The notes: generated from the sequence alone by a model not told the origin. A stretch of DNA of 64,000 nt from JAGQYH01 sp041393015 (GCA_041393015.1 JAWKKV010000005.1:248001-312000), one strand, 5' to 3'; numbered from the stretch's first letter, positions 36,158-44,725 are shown. Made by a program: numbers and translations.

Positions 36158-36932
36158 AATATTAAAATACAGTTTCTACGATTTAATCCGAAGTAGATGG
36201 AGTTTAATCTATTTTGTATTCTACATTTTATTGGGTTTCGTGCTCTTATTCCTCAATAATAATTTGAGTAAGTCGGTAATTACATTAATGAATATCATCA
36301 TCATTTTAACGCCTTTAATCGCCACATTACTAGGTATAATGTATTATTATAACTCCCGTGAGTTTATTGAGCTGTTACTCGCTCATCCTATGAAAAGAAA
36401 CGCCATTTTTATAGGGCAATATTTAGGTTTAGCCATCTCACTAAGTTTAAGTTTAATTCTTGGTTTAGGTATTCCATTTGCTATCTATGGCATATTTGTT
36501 TCAGGTGCCATTTTTGATTTCCTTACCTTAATACTAGTAGGTACTTTTCTCAACTTTATTTTTGTGGCACTGGCTTACAATATCGCCCTCTCTAATGAAA
36601 ATAAAATAAAGGGCTTTGGCTATGCGATTTTACTTTGGTTGTTTATGGCAGTTATTTATGATGGATTATTTTTAACCCTATTAGTTGTTTTTGATGACTA
36701 TCCGTTAGAAAAATTCTCTTTGATTGGTTCCCTCCTCAACCCCATTGACCTTTCTAGGATTCTCATCTTACTGAAGCTCGATATATCGGCACTAATGGGT
36801 TATACCGGTGCTATTTTCAAAAACTTCTTTGGCAATTCTTTAGGCATGATTATGGCATTTTCTATTTTATCAACTTGGGTTGCCTTACCCATTGTAAGAA
36901 TTATGTTTGTTTCTAAGAAAAAAGATTTTTAA
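36150..36932 (+). CDS. nosY: NosY, ABC transporter permease
   Basis: 260 residues with six hydrophobic segments, the NosY plan. The start overlaps nosF by 8 bp. A cytoplasmic YYYNSREFIELLLAHPMKRN loop after the second segment is characteristic of NosY-type permeases. With NosF it forms the inner-membrane transporter that supports NosD and NosZ maturation. It ends 180 bp before the cytochrome c gene, which has its own regulatory sites. Confidence 0.9.
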   Translation: MFKILKYSFYDLIRSRWSLIYFVFYILLGFVLLFLNNNLSKSVITLMNIIIILTPLIATLLGIMYYYNSREFIELLLAHPMKRNAIFIGQYLGLAISLSLSLILGLGIPFAIYGIFVSGAIFDFLTLILVGTFLNFIFVALAYNIALSNENKIKGFGYAILLWLFMAVIYDGLFLTLLVVFDDYPLEKFSLIGSLLNPIDLSRILILLKLDISALMGYTGAIFKNFFGNSLGMIMAFSILSTWVALPIVRIMFVSKKKDF

Positions 36933-37011
36933 ATAATTTATTCGCTTACAAATTGGGCACATAATAGCTATGTCTGGAATACTTCATTTTTGTAGAATAG
37001 ATTCAGTTTAT

Positions 37012-37033
37012 TAACATTTTCTCGTAAATGTTA
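37012..37033. promoter_or_regulatory. 8-bp inverted repeat upstream of the nosZ operon
   Basis: TAACATTT (37012-37019) and AAATGTTA (37026-37033) are perfect inverses with a 6-nt gap. They could be a regulator site or a weak terminator for nosDFY. A single TAACATTT also occurs in the nirK upstream region (61759-61766). Confidence 0.35.
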
Positions 37034-37049
37034 GCTATCAAATAAAGAA

Positions 37050-37063
37050 CTGACAATTATCAT
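37050..37063 (+). promoter_or_regulatory. FNR-like dyad before the nosZ operon
   Basis: CTGACAATTATCAT fits TTGAT-N4-ATCAA at 7 of 10 positions with correct spacing. It lies just before the shared T-rich motif, 50 bp before the cytochrome c ATG. Confidence 0.4.
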
Positions 37064-37068
37064 ACTTT

Positions 37069-37089
37069 AAGGTCTTTTTATATTTTATT
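37069..37089 (+). promoter_or_regulatory. Shared denitrification promoter motif, copy before the nosZ operon
   Basis: The 21 bases beginning AAGGTCTTTTTATATTTTAT are identical to 61824-61844 before nirK, 24 kb away. The motif may be an activator site or an unusual promoter element. Confidence 0.55.
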
Positions 37090-37112
37090 TTTACAGTAAT
37101 AAAACTAAAATT

Positions 37113-37583
37113 ATGAAAGCAACTCAAATCTTACTTCTTGCATTACTACTAACTTTTGCAAGTTGCGGTAGTTCAGACAAAAAACAAACTGAATCTACTG
37201 AGACCAAAACAACAGAAACGGTAAAGCCAAAATCAATGTTGGCGGATCCTATGGACAACAAAGGCATAGGTCCTGTTAAAAGTGTTACACTTGGAGCCAC
37301 TATTGATGAAACAATGGCAGCACATGGAAAGGAAGTGTATGAAGCAAAATGTACAGCCTGCCATAAAGCTGAAACTAAATTCATTGGTCCTGCACCAAAA
37401 GGAATCTTAGAAAGAAGATCTCCAGAATGGATTATGAACATGATCTTAAACCCAGAAGAAATGGTTCAAAAAGATCCTGACGCTAAAAAATTACTAATGG
37501 AATACAACGGCTCACCAATGGCCAATCAAAACCTAACGGAAGAAGAAGCTCGTGCAGTACTGGAATATTTCAGAACACTTTAA
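37113..37583 (+). CDS. Cytochrome c lipoprotein of the nos cluster
   Basis: 156 residues. A lipoprotein signal (LLLALLLTFASCGSS) anchors the protein on the periplasmic side. After a Thr/Glu-rich linker there is one class I haem site, CTACHK, near residue 92, with a probable axial Met in MANQNL (near 136) and a C-terminal AVLEYFRTL helix. It is first in a cotranscribed set with the fasciclin protein and NosZ (gaps of 17 and 22 bp), so it is the likely electron donor to NosZ, like the NosC cytochromes of clade II clusters. Confidence 0.85.
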   Translation: MKATQILLLALLLTFASCGSSDKKQTESTETKTTETVKPKSMLADPMDNKGIGPVKSVTLGATIDETMAAHGKEVYEAKCTACHKAETKFIGPAPKGILERRSPEWIMNMILNPEEMVQKDPDAKKLLMEYNGSPMANQNLTEEEARAVLEYFRTL

Positions 37584-37600
37584 CCAATAAAACCAATAAA

Positions 37601-38167
37601 ATGAAAAAACTAACTTTTTTACTGAGTCTTACTATCTTTTTATTTACCGGTTGTAAATCTAACAATACAACAGTGGCAGATAGCAATAATACAGTTGAGC
37701 AAGAGTCATCTGACGCCAACAAAGGACAAGCATTTATAGAAAATGATGGTTCAACACCAAACATTTTACAAATTGCCATTGGATCAAAAGATCACACCAC
37801 ATTAGTGGCCGCTGTGCAAGCAGCTGAATTAGAAAATTCATTAGCCAATGCAGGTCCATTAACGGTATTCGCGCCAACTAATGAAGCATTTGCTGCTCTT
37901 CCTGAGGGAACGGTAGAGAATTTATTGAAACCCGAAAACAAAGACGCTTTGGCTAACATCATTAAATACCACGCTATGCCAGGCAATTATAGTGCTGATT
38001 TCCTAAAGAATTTTCCAAAACTAGGCATGGCCAACGACAAAAGTGTTACGGTTGAAGTAGCTGATGGAGAAGTCTTGATTGGAGGAGCCAAAATTTTAGG
38101 CAGCGTACCGGCCGGCAATGGCATTGTACATGTTATCGACAAAGTATTATTACCACCAACTGAATAA
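37601..38167 (+). CDS. Fasciclin-domain lipoprotein
   Basis: 188 residues. The signal ends in LFTGCKS, a lipobox. Residues about 60-185 are one fasciclin (FAS1) domain: TLVAAVQAAELENSLANAGP, then LTVFAPTNEAFAALPEGTVE (H1 motif) and GNGIVHVIDKVLLPP (H2 motif). FAS1 domains mediate protein or surface contacts. Its place between the cytochrome c and nosZ genes suggests a periplasmic scaffold or copper/redox helper for NosZ. That role is inferred from context only. Confidence 0.88.
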   Translation: MKKLTFLLSLTIFLFTGCKSNNTTVADSNNTVEQESSDANKGQAFIENDGSTPNILQIAIGSKDHTTLVAAVQAAELENSLANAGPLTVFAPTNEAFAALPEGTVENLLKPENKDALANIIKYHAMPGNYSADFLKNFPKLGMANDKSVTVEVADGEVLIGGAKILGSVPAGNGIVHVIDKVLLPPTE

Positions 38168-38189
38168 ATAAACGTTCAAAACATTAATT

Positions 38190-40148
38190 ATGAAAACTAT
38201 CAATAAAATTATTTTTGCATTACTCGCCATCACTATCGGAATTGTGGGTTGCCAATCAGGCAACAGCAGTCAGTCTGGTGCATTGAGTAGCGATGTAGCC
38301 TCAAAAGTTTATGTAAAGCCCGGTGAACACGATGAATTCTATGCCATGGTATCAGGTGGCTTTAGCGGACAATTAGCCGTTTACGGTTTACCTTCCGGCA
38401 GACTTTTTAAAGTGATTCCTGTTTTTTCTGTTGATGCAGAAAAAGCATACGGATTTAACGAAGAAACCAAACCAATGTTAAACACTTCGCATGGCTTCAT
38501 TCCTTGGGATGATTCTCACCACCCTGAGTTATCTCAAACCAATGGTGAAACAGATGGCAGATGGTGCTTTATCAACGGTAACAATACACCAAGAATCGCT
38601 AGAATTGATTTAACCACTTTTGAAACAGTGGAAATTATTGAATTGCCGAACAGTGGTGGTAACCATAGCTCACCATTTACAACGGAAAATACGGAATATG
38701 TAGTAGCCGGAACTAGATTCTCTGTTCCCTACCCTCAAAAAGATATGGCCATTGATGAGTACAAAGGCAATTTTAAAGGGGCGCTATCATTTATCAGTGT
38801 TGGCGAAGAAGGTGATATGGATATCGCATTCCAAGTTTTAATGCCGGGTTTTGATTACGACTTAGCCCATTCCGGAAAAGGTAAATCGCACGGATGGACC
38901 TTCTTTACTACTTATAATACCGAAGAAAGTAACACACTTTTAGAAGTAGGTGCTTCACAAAACGATAAAGATTTTATTGCTGCCATTAACTGGAAAAAAG
39001 CAGAAGAATATATCGCTCAAGGTAAATTTAGAACTGTTGATGCCAATTACGCACACAACAAATATGATGATAAAACGCATATGGCTACAACCACTATGAA
39101 AAAGTCGGTTAGAGTTTTAGATCCAGCAGACTGCCCCGGATTGGTTTATTTCTTACCTACTCCAAAATCACCACATGGTGTGGATGTTGACCCATCGGGT
39201 GAATACATTGTAGGAAACGGAAAATTATCTGCTAACTTAACGGTTCACTCTTTCGACAAAGTGTTAAAAGCCATTGAAAACAAAAGCTTTGATGGAGATG
39301 CTTACGGTATTCCAATTCTTAAAATGGATGAAATCATTGCCGGAGTGGTTGAACAAACAGGCTTAGGTCCATTGCACACAGAATTTGATGGCAGAGGAAA
39401 TGCTTATACCTCATTTTTTATCTCTTCTGAAGTGGTAAAATGGAAGTTAGGTACATGGGAAGTGATTGATAGACAACCTACTTTCTATTCCATCGGACAT
39501 TTAATGATTCCGGGTGGCGACTCTAAAAAACCAAATGGCAAGTATCTTTTAGCAATGAACAAGATCACCAAAGACAGATATTTACCAACCGGTCCAGAAG
39601 TCACGCAATCGGCTCAGTTATTTGATATCAGCGGCGATAAAATGAAGCTATTATTAGACTTCCCTACTGTTGGTGAGCCACATTATGCGCAAGGAATTGA
39701 AGCGGATAAAATCAAGCCTAAATCGGTACGTATTTTTAAATTAGAAGAAAACGAACACCCTTTTGCAGCAAAAAGTGATAAAGACACTAAAGTGGTAAGA
39801 GAAGGCAATACCGTACATATTTATATGACCATGATTAGAAGCCATTTTTCACCTGATAATATTGAAGGTATTAAAGTGGGCGACAAAGTATATTGGCATA
39901 TCACCAACTTAGAGCAAGATTATGATGTTCCCCATGGATTTTCAGTAATGGGTGCTCAAAACTCAGAATTATTAGTGATGCCGGGTCAAACAGAAACACT
40001 ACTTTGGGAACCTCTTTCCGAAGGTGTTATCCCATTCTATTGTACCGATTTTTGCTCAGCATTACATCAGGAAATGCAAGGATATATAAGAGTATCCGGC
40101 AAAAACGCAGATGTGCCGTTAAAATGGTCTTTGGGCGAGCACATGTAA
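38190..40148 (+). CDS. nosZ: NosZ, nitrous-oxide reductase, clade II lipoprotein type
   Basis: 652 residues. The N-terminus is a lipoprotein signal (ALLAITIGIVGCQS, Cys21) without a twin-arginine motif, so export is by Sec, the clade II trait. DSHHPELS near residue 110 matches the clade II form of the CuZ His pair. The propeller continues to about residue 530. The C-terminal cupredoxin has the CuA site FYCTDFCSALHQEM (two Cys, His, Met). It reduces N2O to N2 at the periplasmic side. It follows the fasciclin gene by 22 bp and is followed by a strong terminator, so nosZ probably marks the main transcript end. Confidence 0.96.
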   Translation: MKTINKIIFALLAITIGIVGCQSGNSSQSGALSSDVASKVYVKPGEHDEFYAMVSGGFSGQLAVYGLPSGRLFKVIPVFSVDAEKAYGFNEETKPMLNTSHGFIPWDDSHHPELSQTNGETDGRWCFINGNNTPRIARIDLTTFETVEIIELPNSGGNHSSPFTTENTEYVVAGTRFSVPYPQKDMAIDEYKGNFKGALSFISVGEEGDMDIAFQVLMPGFDYDLAHSGKGKSHGWTFFTTYNTEESNTLLEVGASQNDKDFIAAINWKKAEEYIAQGKFRTVDANYAHNKYDDKTHMATTTMKKSVRVLDPADCPGLVYFLPTPKSPHGVDVDPSGEYIVGNGKLSANLTVHSFDKVLKAIENKSFDGDAYGIPILKMDEIIAGVVEQTGLGPLHTEFDGRGNAYTSFFISSEVVKWKLGTWEVIDRQPTFYSIGHLMIPGGDSKKPNGKYLLAMNKITKDRYLPTGPEVTQSAQLFDISGDKMKLLLDFPTVGEPHYAQGIEADKIKPKSVRIFKLEENEHPFAAKSDKDTKVVREGNTVHIYMTMIRSHFSPDNIEGIKVGDKVYWHITNLEQDYDVPHGFSVMGAQNSELLVMPGQTETLLWEPLSEGVIPFYCTDFCSALHQEMQGYIRVSGKNADVPLKWSLGEHM

Positions 40149-40172
40149 GGTTTTTGAGTTGACCTTTTTCAT

Positions 40173-40207
40173 AAGGGCGGTGATATGAAAACCACCGCCC
40201 TTTTTTT
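40173..40207 (+). terminator. Strong intrinsic terminator after nosZ
   Basis: AAGGGCGGTG and CACCGCCCTT form a perfect 10-bp GC-rich stem with a 10-nt loop, followed by a run of Ts. It lies 24 bp after the nosZ stop and would limit read-through to the NosB-like and nosL genes. Confidence 0.92.
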
Positions 40208-40222
40208 CTAAAACAAATAACA

Positions 40223-40801
40223 ATGAAAGCATCTATAACTAGCCGAATTTTAATGATACTTGGTGCCGTTTTAATTCTAGCCCTATTTATTTTTCCTATG
40301 TGGAATATTACTCTGGAAGCTCCTCAATATCCAGAGGCTATTGGAATGGATATATGGATCAATAAAATAGCAGATCATAATCCTAATGATTTAAAGAATA
40401 TCAATTTAATGAACCACTATGTAGGCATGCAAGCCATTCCAGAGATAATCCCGGAGTTTAAATTCTTCCCTTATGTAGTAATTAGCATGTCTATTTTGGG
40501 CATTATATTTGGCTTAATCGGTAACCGAAATTTGTTTTTAGTTTGGTTTTGTATGATGGTGATTTTAGGCACTTTAGGGATGTATGATTTTTACCTCTGG
40601 GAATACGAATACGGACACAATTTGGATCCAACTGCAGCTATAAAAGTACCGGGACAAGCTTATCAGCCTCCGTTAATCGGTTCAAAAGTAATATTGAATT
40701 TCAAGGCCATTTCATTACCAATGACCGGCGCCTATTTCTTATTTGCAGGAATTATTTCCTCACTAATTGCCTATTTTGTAGCTAGAAAACAAGCCAAATA
40801 A
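40223..40801 (+). CDS. Nos-cluster membrane protein, NosB-like candidate
   Basis: 192 residues. One hydrophobic segment near the N-terminus (ILMILGAVLILALFIFPMW), a periplasmic stretch, then three more membrane segments. Between the last two is a conserved-looking YEYGHNLDPTAAIKVPGQAY loop rich in Tyr, His and Pro. Position, directly after nosZ and 2 bp before nosL, matches that of the NosB-type membrane proteins in clade II clusters. Function unknown; a link to NosZ electron supply or assembly is inferred. Confidence 0.6.
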   Translation: MKASITSRILMILGAVLILALFIFPMWNITLEAPQYPEAIGMDIWINKIADHNPNDLKNINLMNHYVGMQAIPEIIPEFKFFPYVVISMSILGIIFGLIGNRNLFLVWFCMMVILGTLGMYDFYLWEYEYGHNLDPTAAIKVPGQAYQPPLIGSKVILNFKAISLPMTGAYFLFAGIISSLIAYFVARKQAK

Positions 40802-40803
40802 TA

Positions 40804-41256
40804 ATGAAATACAATCTAACACACACACTATTGATAGTAACAAGCATCTTCATTTTTAACAGTTGTGGCGTAAAACCCAAACCCATTAACTATGGATTAG
40901 ATGCTTGCTATTATTGCTCTATGAATATTGTAGATAAAATCCATGCAGCACAAGTTGTAACCACAAAAGGAAAGGTTTTTAATTTTGATGCCATCGAATG
41001 TATGCTAAATTATTCATTGAAATCAGAGCATGACGATATTGCACTGTACTTGACAAATGAGGTGCCAAATCCAGAAAAATTAATTGACGCCACAAAGGCC
41101 ACTTATTTAAAAAGTCCCGGACTGCCAAGTCCTATGGGCGCTAACTTATCGGCCTTTAAAAATGAAGAAGACGCCTCACTTAAATTTAAAGAATTGGGTG
41201 GACAACTTTACAATTGGGAAGAGATAAACAGCTATTTTATGGAAAACGATATGTAA
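40804..41256 (+). CDS. nosL: NosL, copper chaperone lipoprotein
   Basis: 150 residues. The lipobox is SIFIFNSCGVK. The NosL core follows: GLDACYYCSMNIVDKIHAAQ, with the paired cysteines and the Met used for Cu(I), then GKVFNFDAIECMLNY. NosL delivers Cu(I) to NosZ through NosDFY at the outer face of the inner membrane. It sits 2 bp after the NosB-like gene, so the two are co-translated. Confidence 0.9.
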   Translation: MKYNLTHTLLIVTSIFIFNSCGVKPKPINYGLDACYYCSMNIVDKIHAAQVVTTKGKVFNFDAIECMLNYSLKSEHDDIALYLTNEVPNPEKLIDATKATYLKSPGLPSPMGANLSAFKNEEDASLKFKELGGQLYNWEEINSYFMENDM

Positions 41257-41262
41257 CACAGA

Positions 41263-41276
41263 CTGATATCTATCAG
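41263..41276 (+). promoter_or_regulatory. FNR-like dyad before the DUF2892/mscS genes
   Basis: CTGATATCTATCAG has the TGAT-N4-ATCA core and spacing of an FNR box. It lies 7 bp after nosL and 85 bp before the next gene, suggesting a separate, oxygen-responsive transcript. Confidence 0.4.
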
Positions 41277-41360
41277 CACCAATTACTCTTAGTATCACTT
41301 CTAAATCTATTTTATCCCCATATTTTTATTTATTCTTAACTTCATAAGTAAAAAGAAAAG

Positions 41361-41570
41361 ATGAAAAAAAATATGGGAATGGCGGATAGAGTAATTAGAA
41401 TATTACTTGCCGCAGTAATAGCAATACTATACTTCAATCACAACATTTCAGGAAAAGTAGGTTTGATTCTAATGATTTTAGCAGTAGTATTTGCCCTCAC
41501 TAGTTTTATTAGTTTCTGCCCGTTGTATGCTCCCTTTGGCATTAGTACTTGCGCAAAAAAAGACAAGTAA
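41361..41570 (+). CDS. DUF2892 (YgaP-type) small membrane protein
   Basis: 69 residues. It has the family opening NMGMADRVIRILLAAVIA and a second membrane helix, then CPLYAPFGISTCAKK, where the two cysteines lie near the C-terminus. Members of this family sit beside rhodanese or redox genes; the function is not settled. Small size and position after nosL suggest an accessory role in the respiratory cluster. Confidence 0.8.
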   Translation: MKKNMGMADRVIRILLAAVIAILYFNHNISGKVGLILMILAVVFALTSFISFCPLYAPFGISTCAKKDK

Positions 41571-41606
41571 CCTCCATATTAAAATGGAATAGCCTACTCA
41601 TTTGTA

Positions 41607-42515
41607 ATGAAATCCTTTGACGACATCAAGCAGTGGATCTTAGAAAACCTAATTTCCTACAATACCATCAAATATTTGGTTTGGATGGTTTTTATCCTAG
41701 TAGTTATTTACTTTCTGAGAAAGCTAATTAGAAGGCGAATTTCAGATACCAGCGTCAGATATCGAGCACAAAAAGGGGTTGAAATGTTTGGTTATTTTTT
41801 AATCATCTTATTGTCCATCTCTTATATAACCGGCAATGTTAAAAACCTTACCCTAATTATTGGGCTACTGTCTGCCGGTATTGCTTTTACCCTTCAAGAG
41901 CTAATATTGAGTATAGCAGGCTCTATTTATATTTTTGTTTTAAAGGTTTATAAACCCGGCGATAGAATTGAGATAAATGGTATAAAAGGCGATGTGATTG
42001 ATATTGATACGATTTATACCACCATGATGGAAATTGGTCAATGGGTCAATAGTGATAATTACAGCGGCAGAATTGTAAAACTTAGTAATGCCTTCGTTTT
42101 TAAAGGTCCCATCTATAATTATTCTCAAGACTTTCCCTTCATTTGGGATGAGATTAACTTCCCTATTCGGTATGGATCAGATATGGAATTGGCTAAAAAG
42201 ATAATACTTAATGCAGCTTCTGAAACATTGGAAGATTATGTCAAAAATTCAGAATCTAAATGGAGAGACATCGTTAATAAATATTACATAGAAGATGCCA
42301 TTGTCAATTCAACAGTAGCGGTTACGTTAACCGATAATTGGACGCAATTCAACCTTAGATATATTGTAGATTACAAAAAACGTAGAATGACTAAAAATAC
42401 GCTGCACGAGAAAATTGGAAATGCCATACAAGCAACCGATGGTAAGGTAAAATTAGCTTCTGCAACTTTTGAAATAGTAGACGTACCTGAGTTTAAAATG
42501 AAAAAAGACTACTAA
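41607..42515 (+). CDS. MscS-family mechanosensitive channel
   Basis: 302 residues. Two N-terminal membrane helices (YLVWMVFILVVIYFL; FGYFLIILLSISYITG) are followed by the MscS pore helix and beta domain: LLSAGIAFTLQELILSIAG, then KPGDRIEINGIKGDVIDIDTI. The C-terminal alpha/beta part is present. It opens under membrane tension to release solutes during osmotic downshock. It follows the DUF2892 gene by 36 bp on the same strand. Confidence 0.88.
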   Translation: MKSFDDIKQWILENLISYNTIKYLVWMVFILVVIYFLRKLIRRRISDTSVRYRAQKGVEMFGYFLIILLSISYITGNVKNLTLIIGLLSAGIAFTLQELILSIAGSIYIFVLKVYKPGDRIEINGIKGDVIDIDTIYTTMMEIGQWVNSDNYSGRIVKLSNAFVFKGPIYNYSQDFPFIWDEINFPIRYGSDMELAKKIILNAASETLEDYVKNSESKWRDIVNKYYIEDAIVNSTVAVTLTDNWTQFNLRYIVDYKKRRMTKNTLHEKIGNAIQATDGKVKLASATFEIVDVPEFKMKKDY

Positions 42516-42542
42516 TTTTATAGGAATAAAAATAGAGCTTTA

Positions 42543-42926
42543 ATGACATCAGTTGAGTTTATTCTTTATGTAGAAGATCAAAACAAAAGCAAACAATTCT
42601 ACGAAGCTTTATGGCAATCCAAACCTATCCTAGACGTTCCGGGCATGACGGAGTTTCAACTTACTCCATCTGTTAAATTGGGTTTGATGCCTGCTGCCGG
42701 AATTGCCAATATTTTGGGCAATAAAATGCCACATCCGAGCACAGGAAATGGCATTCCACGTTGCGAATTGTATTTAAAAGTGAAACATCCTGAAAGGTAT
42801 ATGACCTTAGCCATTCAACTTGGTGCCATCGAAATAAGTCCATTACAAACAAGAAACTGGGGAGAAAAAGTGGGTTATATTTCAGATTTAGATGGACATA
42901 TAATTGCATTTGCGGAACATGATTAA
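42543..42926 (+). CDS. VOC-family (glyoxalase/bleomycin-resistance fold) protein
   Basis: 127 residues, one VOC module: EFILYVEDQNKSKQFYEALW opens the beta-alpha-beta-beta-beta unit, and WGEKVGYISDLDGHIIAFAE closes it with the typical DxDGHxI ending. The metal ligands cannot be fixed with confidence: His and Glu near the C-terminus are present. A small-molecule lyase, dioxygenase or binding protein is possible. It lies 27 bp after mscS. Confidence 0.78.
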   Translation: MTSVEFILYVEDQNKSKQFYEALWQSKPILDVPGMTEFQLTPSVKLGLMPAAGIANILGNKMPHPSTGNGIPRCELYLKVKHPERYMTLAIQLGAIEISPLQTRNWGEKVGYISDLDGHIIAFAEHD

Positions 42927-42971
42927 ACCAATCACCATTTCGCAAGTCTAAGTTTGGAACTAAACAGTATC

Positions 42972-44126
42972 ATGAAATCAATATGTATCATTGTTCTTAT
43001 ACACCTAATTTTAATTACTAATTCAGCTAATGCTCAATACGAGAGTCTCACCCACAATGGCTTGAATAGAACTTACTTAATACATCTACCGGAAAATTAC
43101 ACACAAAACGAAGCTTTGCCTTTAATCATAGCCATGCATGGAGGCTTTGGCAATGCTTATAATCTTCAAAACCAATCGCAATTAAGCGAAACCGCAGATA
43201 TGGAAAACTTTATTGTCGTCTACCCCGAAGGCATTGCCGGAGGCATTCTAAATATACCAACTTGGAACGCAGGCTGGTGTTGCGGCTATGCCAGTAGTTC
43301 AAATATTGATGATGTTGGTTTTATTAATACTTTATTAGACACTTTGATTAGTCAATATGATATTGACACCAATAGAATTTATGCTACAGGCATGTCAAAC
43401 GGTGGATTTATGGCTTATCGATTGGCGTGTGAGTTATCACATAGAATTGCCGCTATTGCACCGGTTGCCGCATCATTAGCCTTTTCTGATTGTACACCTA
43501 CTCGTCCTGTTCCAATTATTTCCTTTCATTCTTATTTGGATTCGAACGTTCCTTATCATGGTGGTATTGGAGATGGATTTTCATCGCATTATAACTCGCC
43601 ACAAGATTCCATAATGAGTAAGTGGGCTAGTATTAATGGCTGTAGTACATTTAATGATACCATTGTAAACAATGAAGAATACACTCATGTACAATGGAGT
43701 AATTGCGAATGCAACGTGGAAGTCCATCAATACATTACCCAAGATGGCGGACACTCGTGGCCGGGAGGCAATCAAACCCCTACAGGCGACCCAACTTCCA
43801 ATTATATCAATGCCAATGATAAGATGTGGGCATTTTTTCAGCAACATACATTAAACTGTTCCTCCACAACTGGTATTCAAGAAAATGCTGTTAAAGAAGT
43901 CCCCTTCGAAATATATCCCAATCCAACTACGGAGACTTTTAACATCCTTCCATTGAATAATCGATCCGATAAAAAAATTACCATTTACGATTCGTTTGGC
44001 AACTTCCTTATGGAATCCAAAAATCACTCATCCATTTCACTAGCCAATTACCCTTCGGGCATTTATTACATCACTATTTCAAGCAACAAAATAACATTCA
44101 CAAAAAAATTATTGCTAACTCATTAG
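42972..44126 (+). CDS. Secreted PHB-depolymerase/feruloyl-esterase-like hydrolase with T9SS type A signal
   Basis: About 384 residues from the ATG at 42972, which gives a signal peptide (SICIIVLIHLILITNSANAQ); the upstream Met adds six residues. The alpha/beta-hydrolase domain has the nucleophile in YATGMSNGGFMAYRLAC, the oxyanion stretch LPLIIAMHGGFGN, and the catalytic His in GGHSWPGG. The fold is that of the LpqC/PHB-depolymerase esterases. After a linker the C-terminus begins FEIYPNPTTETFNILP, a T9SS type A sorting domain. It is secreted and may cleave polyesters or feruloyl esters; the substrate is unknown. Confidence 0.85.
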   Translation: MKSICIIVLIHLILITNSANAQYESLTHNGLNRTYLIHLPENYTQNEALPLIIAMHGGFGNAYNLQNQSQLSETADMENFIVVYPEGIAGGILNIPTWNAGWCCGYASSSNIDDVGFINTLLDTLISQYDIDTNRIYATGMSNGGFMAYRLACELSHRIAAIAPVAASLAFSDCTPTRPVPIISFHSYLDSNVPYHGGIGDGFSSHYNSPQDSIMSKWASINGCSTFNDTIVNNEEYTHVQWSNCECNVEVHQYITQDGGHSWPGGNQTPTGDPTSNYINANDKMWAFFQQHTLNCSSTTGIQENAVKEVPFEIYPNPTTETFNILPLNNRSDKKITIYDSFGNFLMESKNHSSISLANYPSGIYYITISSNKITFTKKLLLTH

Positions 44127-44222
44127 CATTTAGAGCACTACTTATTTTTTAAAATTTCAGCAAGCTATAATAGCCTCCAAATTTTAATTTTTCATTACTT
44201 CAACTAACAAAAATCAGTTCAA

Positions 44223-44277
44223 CATGTGATGTACATTCAACTCCACATAAAGGCACTCAGCGTAACTTTATCACATG
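44223..44277 (+). promoter_or_regulatory. Inverted repeat covering the start codon of the 44275 gene
   Basis: CATGTGAT (44223-44230) and ATCACATG (44270-44277) are perfect inverses 39 nt apart, and the right arm contains the ATG of the following gene. If formed in mRNA it would hide the start codon. A regulator site or chance are alternatives. Confidence 0.3.
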
Positions 44278-44649
44278 AAAAAAATAGGTGCAATAGTACT
44301 TATCATGATTCTTATGTCAAGTATATTAAGAGATGCTATTACATTGGTGTCCTTTAATATCAATCAACCTTACATCGCAAAAGTCCTCTGTATTAATAAA
44401 GATAAACCGGAGCTAAAATGCAATGGTAAATGCCACTTAAACACTAATTTATCCGAAAACCATCAAGATAAAGAAGAAACACCCTACTCTATTACCACAG
44501 AAGTCAAACAACCGATTATTTCCGAGTTTAAGATTATTAGCATTTATGAAAAATTAGATGTTAAAATAATTAATACATATAATACCAACGATCCATTTAT
44601 ACCTAATAGTGATTCAATTTCCCGTCTTTTCCGACCTCCGAGAGCATAA
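44275..44649 (+). CDS. Small exported Cys-containing protein preceding the copper receptor
   Basis: 124 residues. An N-terminal membrane/signal segment (IGAIVLIMILMSSILRDAI) leads into AKVLCINKDKPELKCNGKCH, a Cys-rich motif (Cys-x8-Cys-x3-Cys) seen in a small Bacteroidota family found before metal-related TonB receptors. The C-terminus ends RLFRPPRA. It lies 76 bp before the NosA/OprC-type receptor. Copper binding or sensing is plausible from the three close cysteines and the context but is not shown. Confidence 0.6.
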   Translation: MKKIGAIVLIMILMSSILRDAITLVSFNINQPYIAKVLCINKDKPELKCNGKCHLNTNLSENHQDKEETPYSITTEVKQPIISEFKIISIYEKLDVKIINTYNTNDPFIPNSDSISRLFRPPRA

Positions 44650-44725
44650 CGAAATATCCTGTAAGCTAATTCATAAACTATCTCAATTGGCTTTAGTACA
44701 CATTCGTTAAACTCAAACAGCAAAA

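Noticed and set aside
41340..41353. TTCATAAGTAAAA before the DUF2892 gene as a fourth LytTR site
   Set aside because: It shares only the first part of the motif, lacks GGTA and has no second half at 21 bp.
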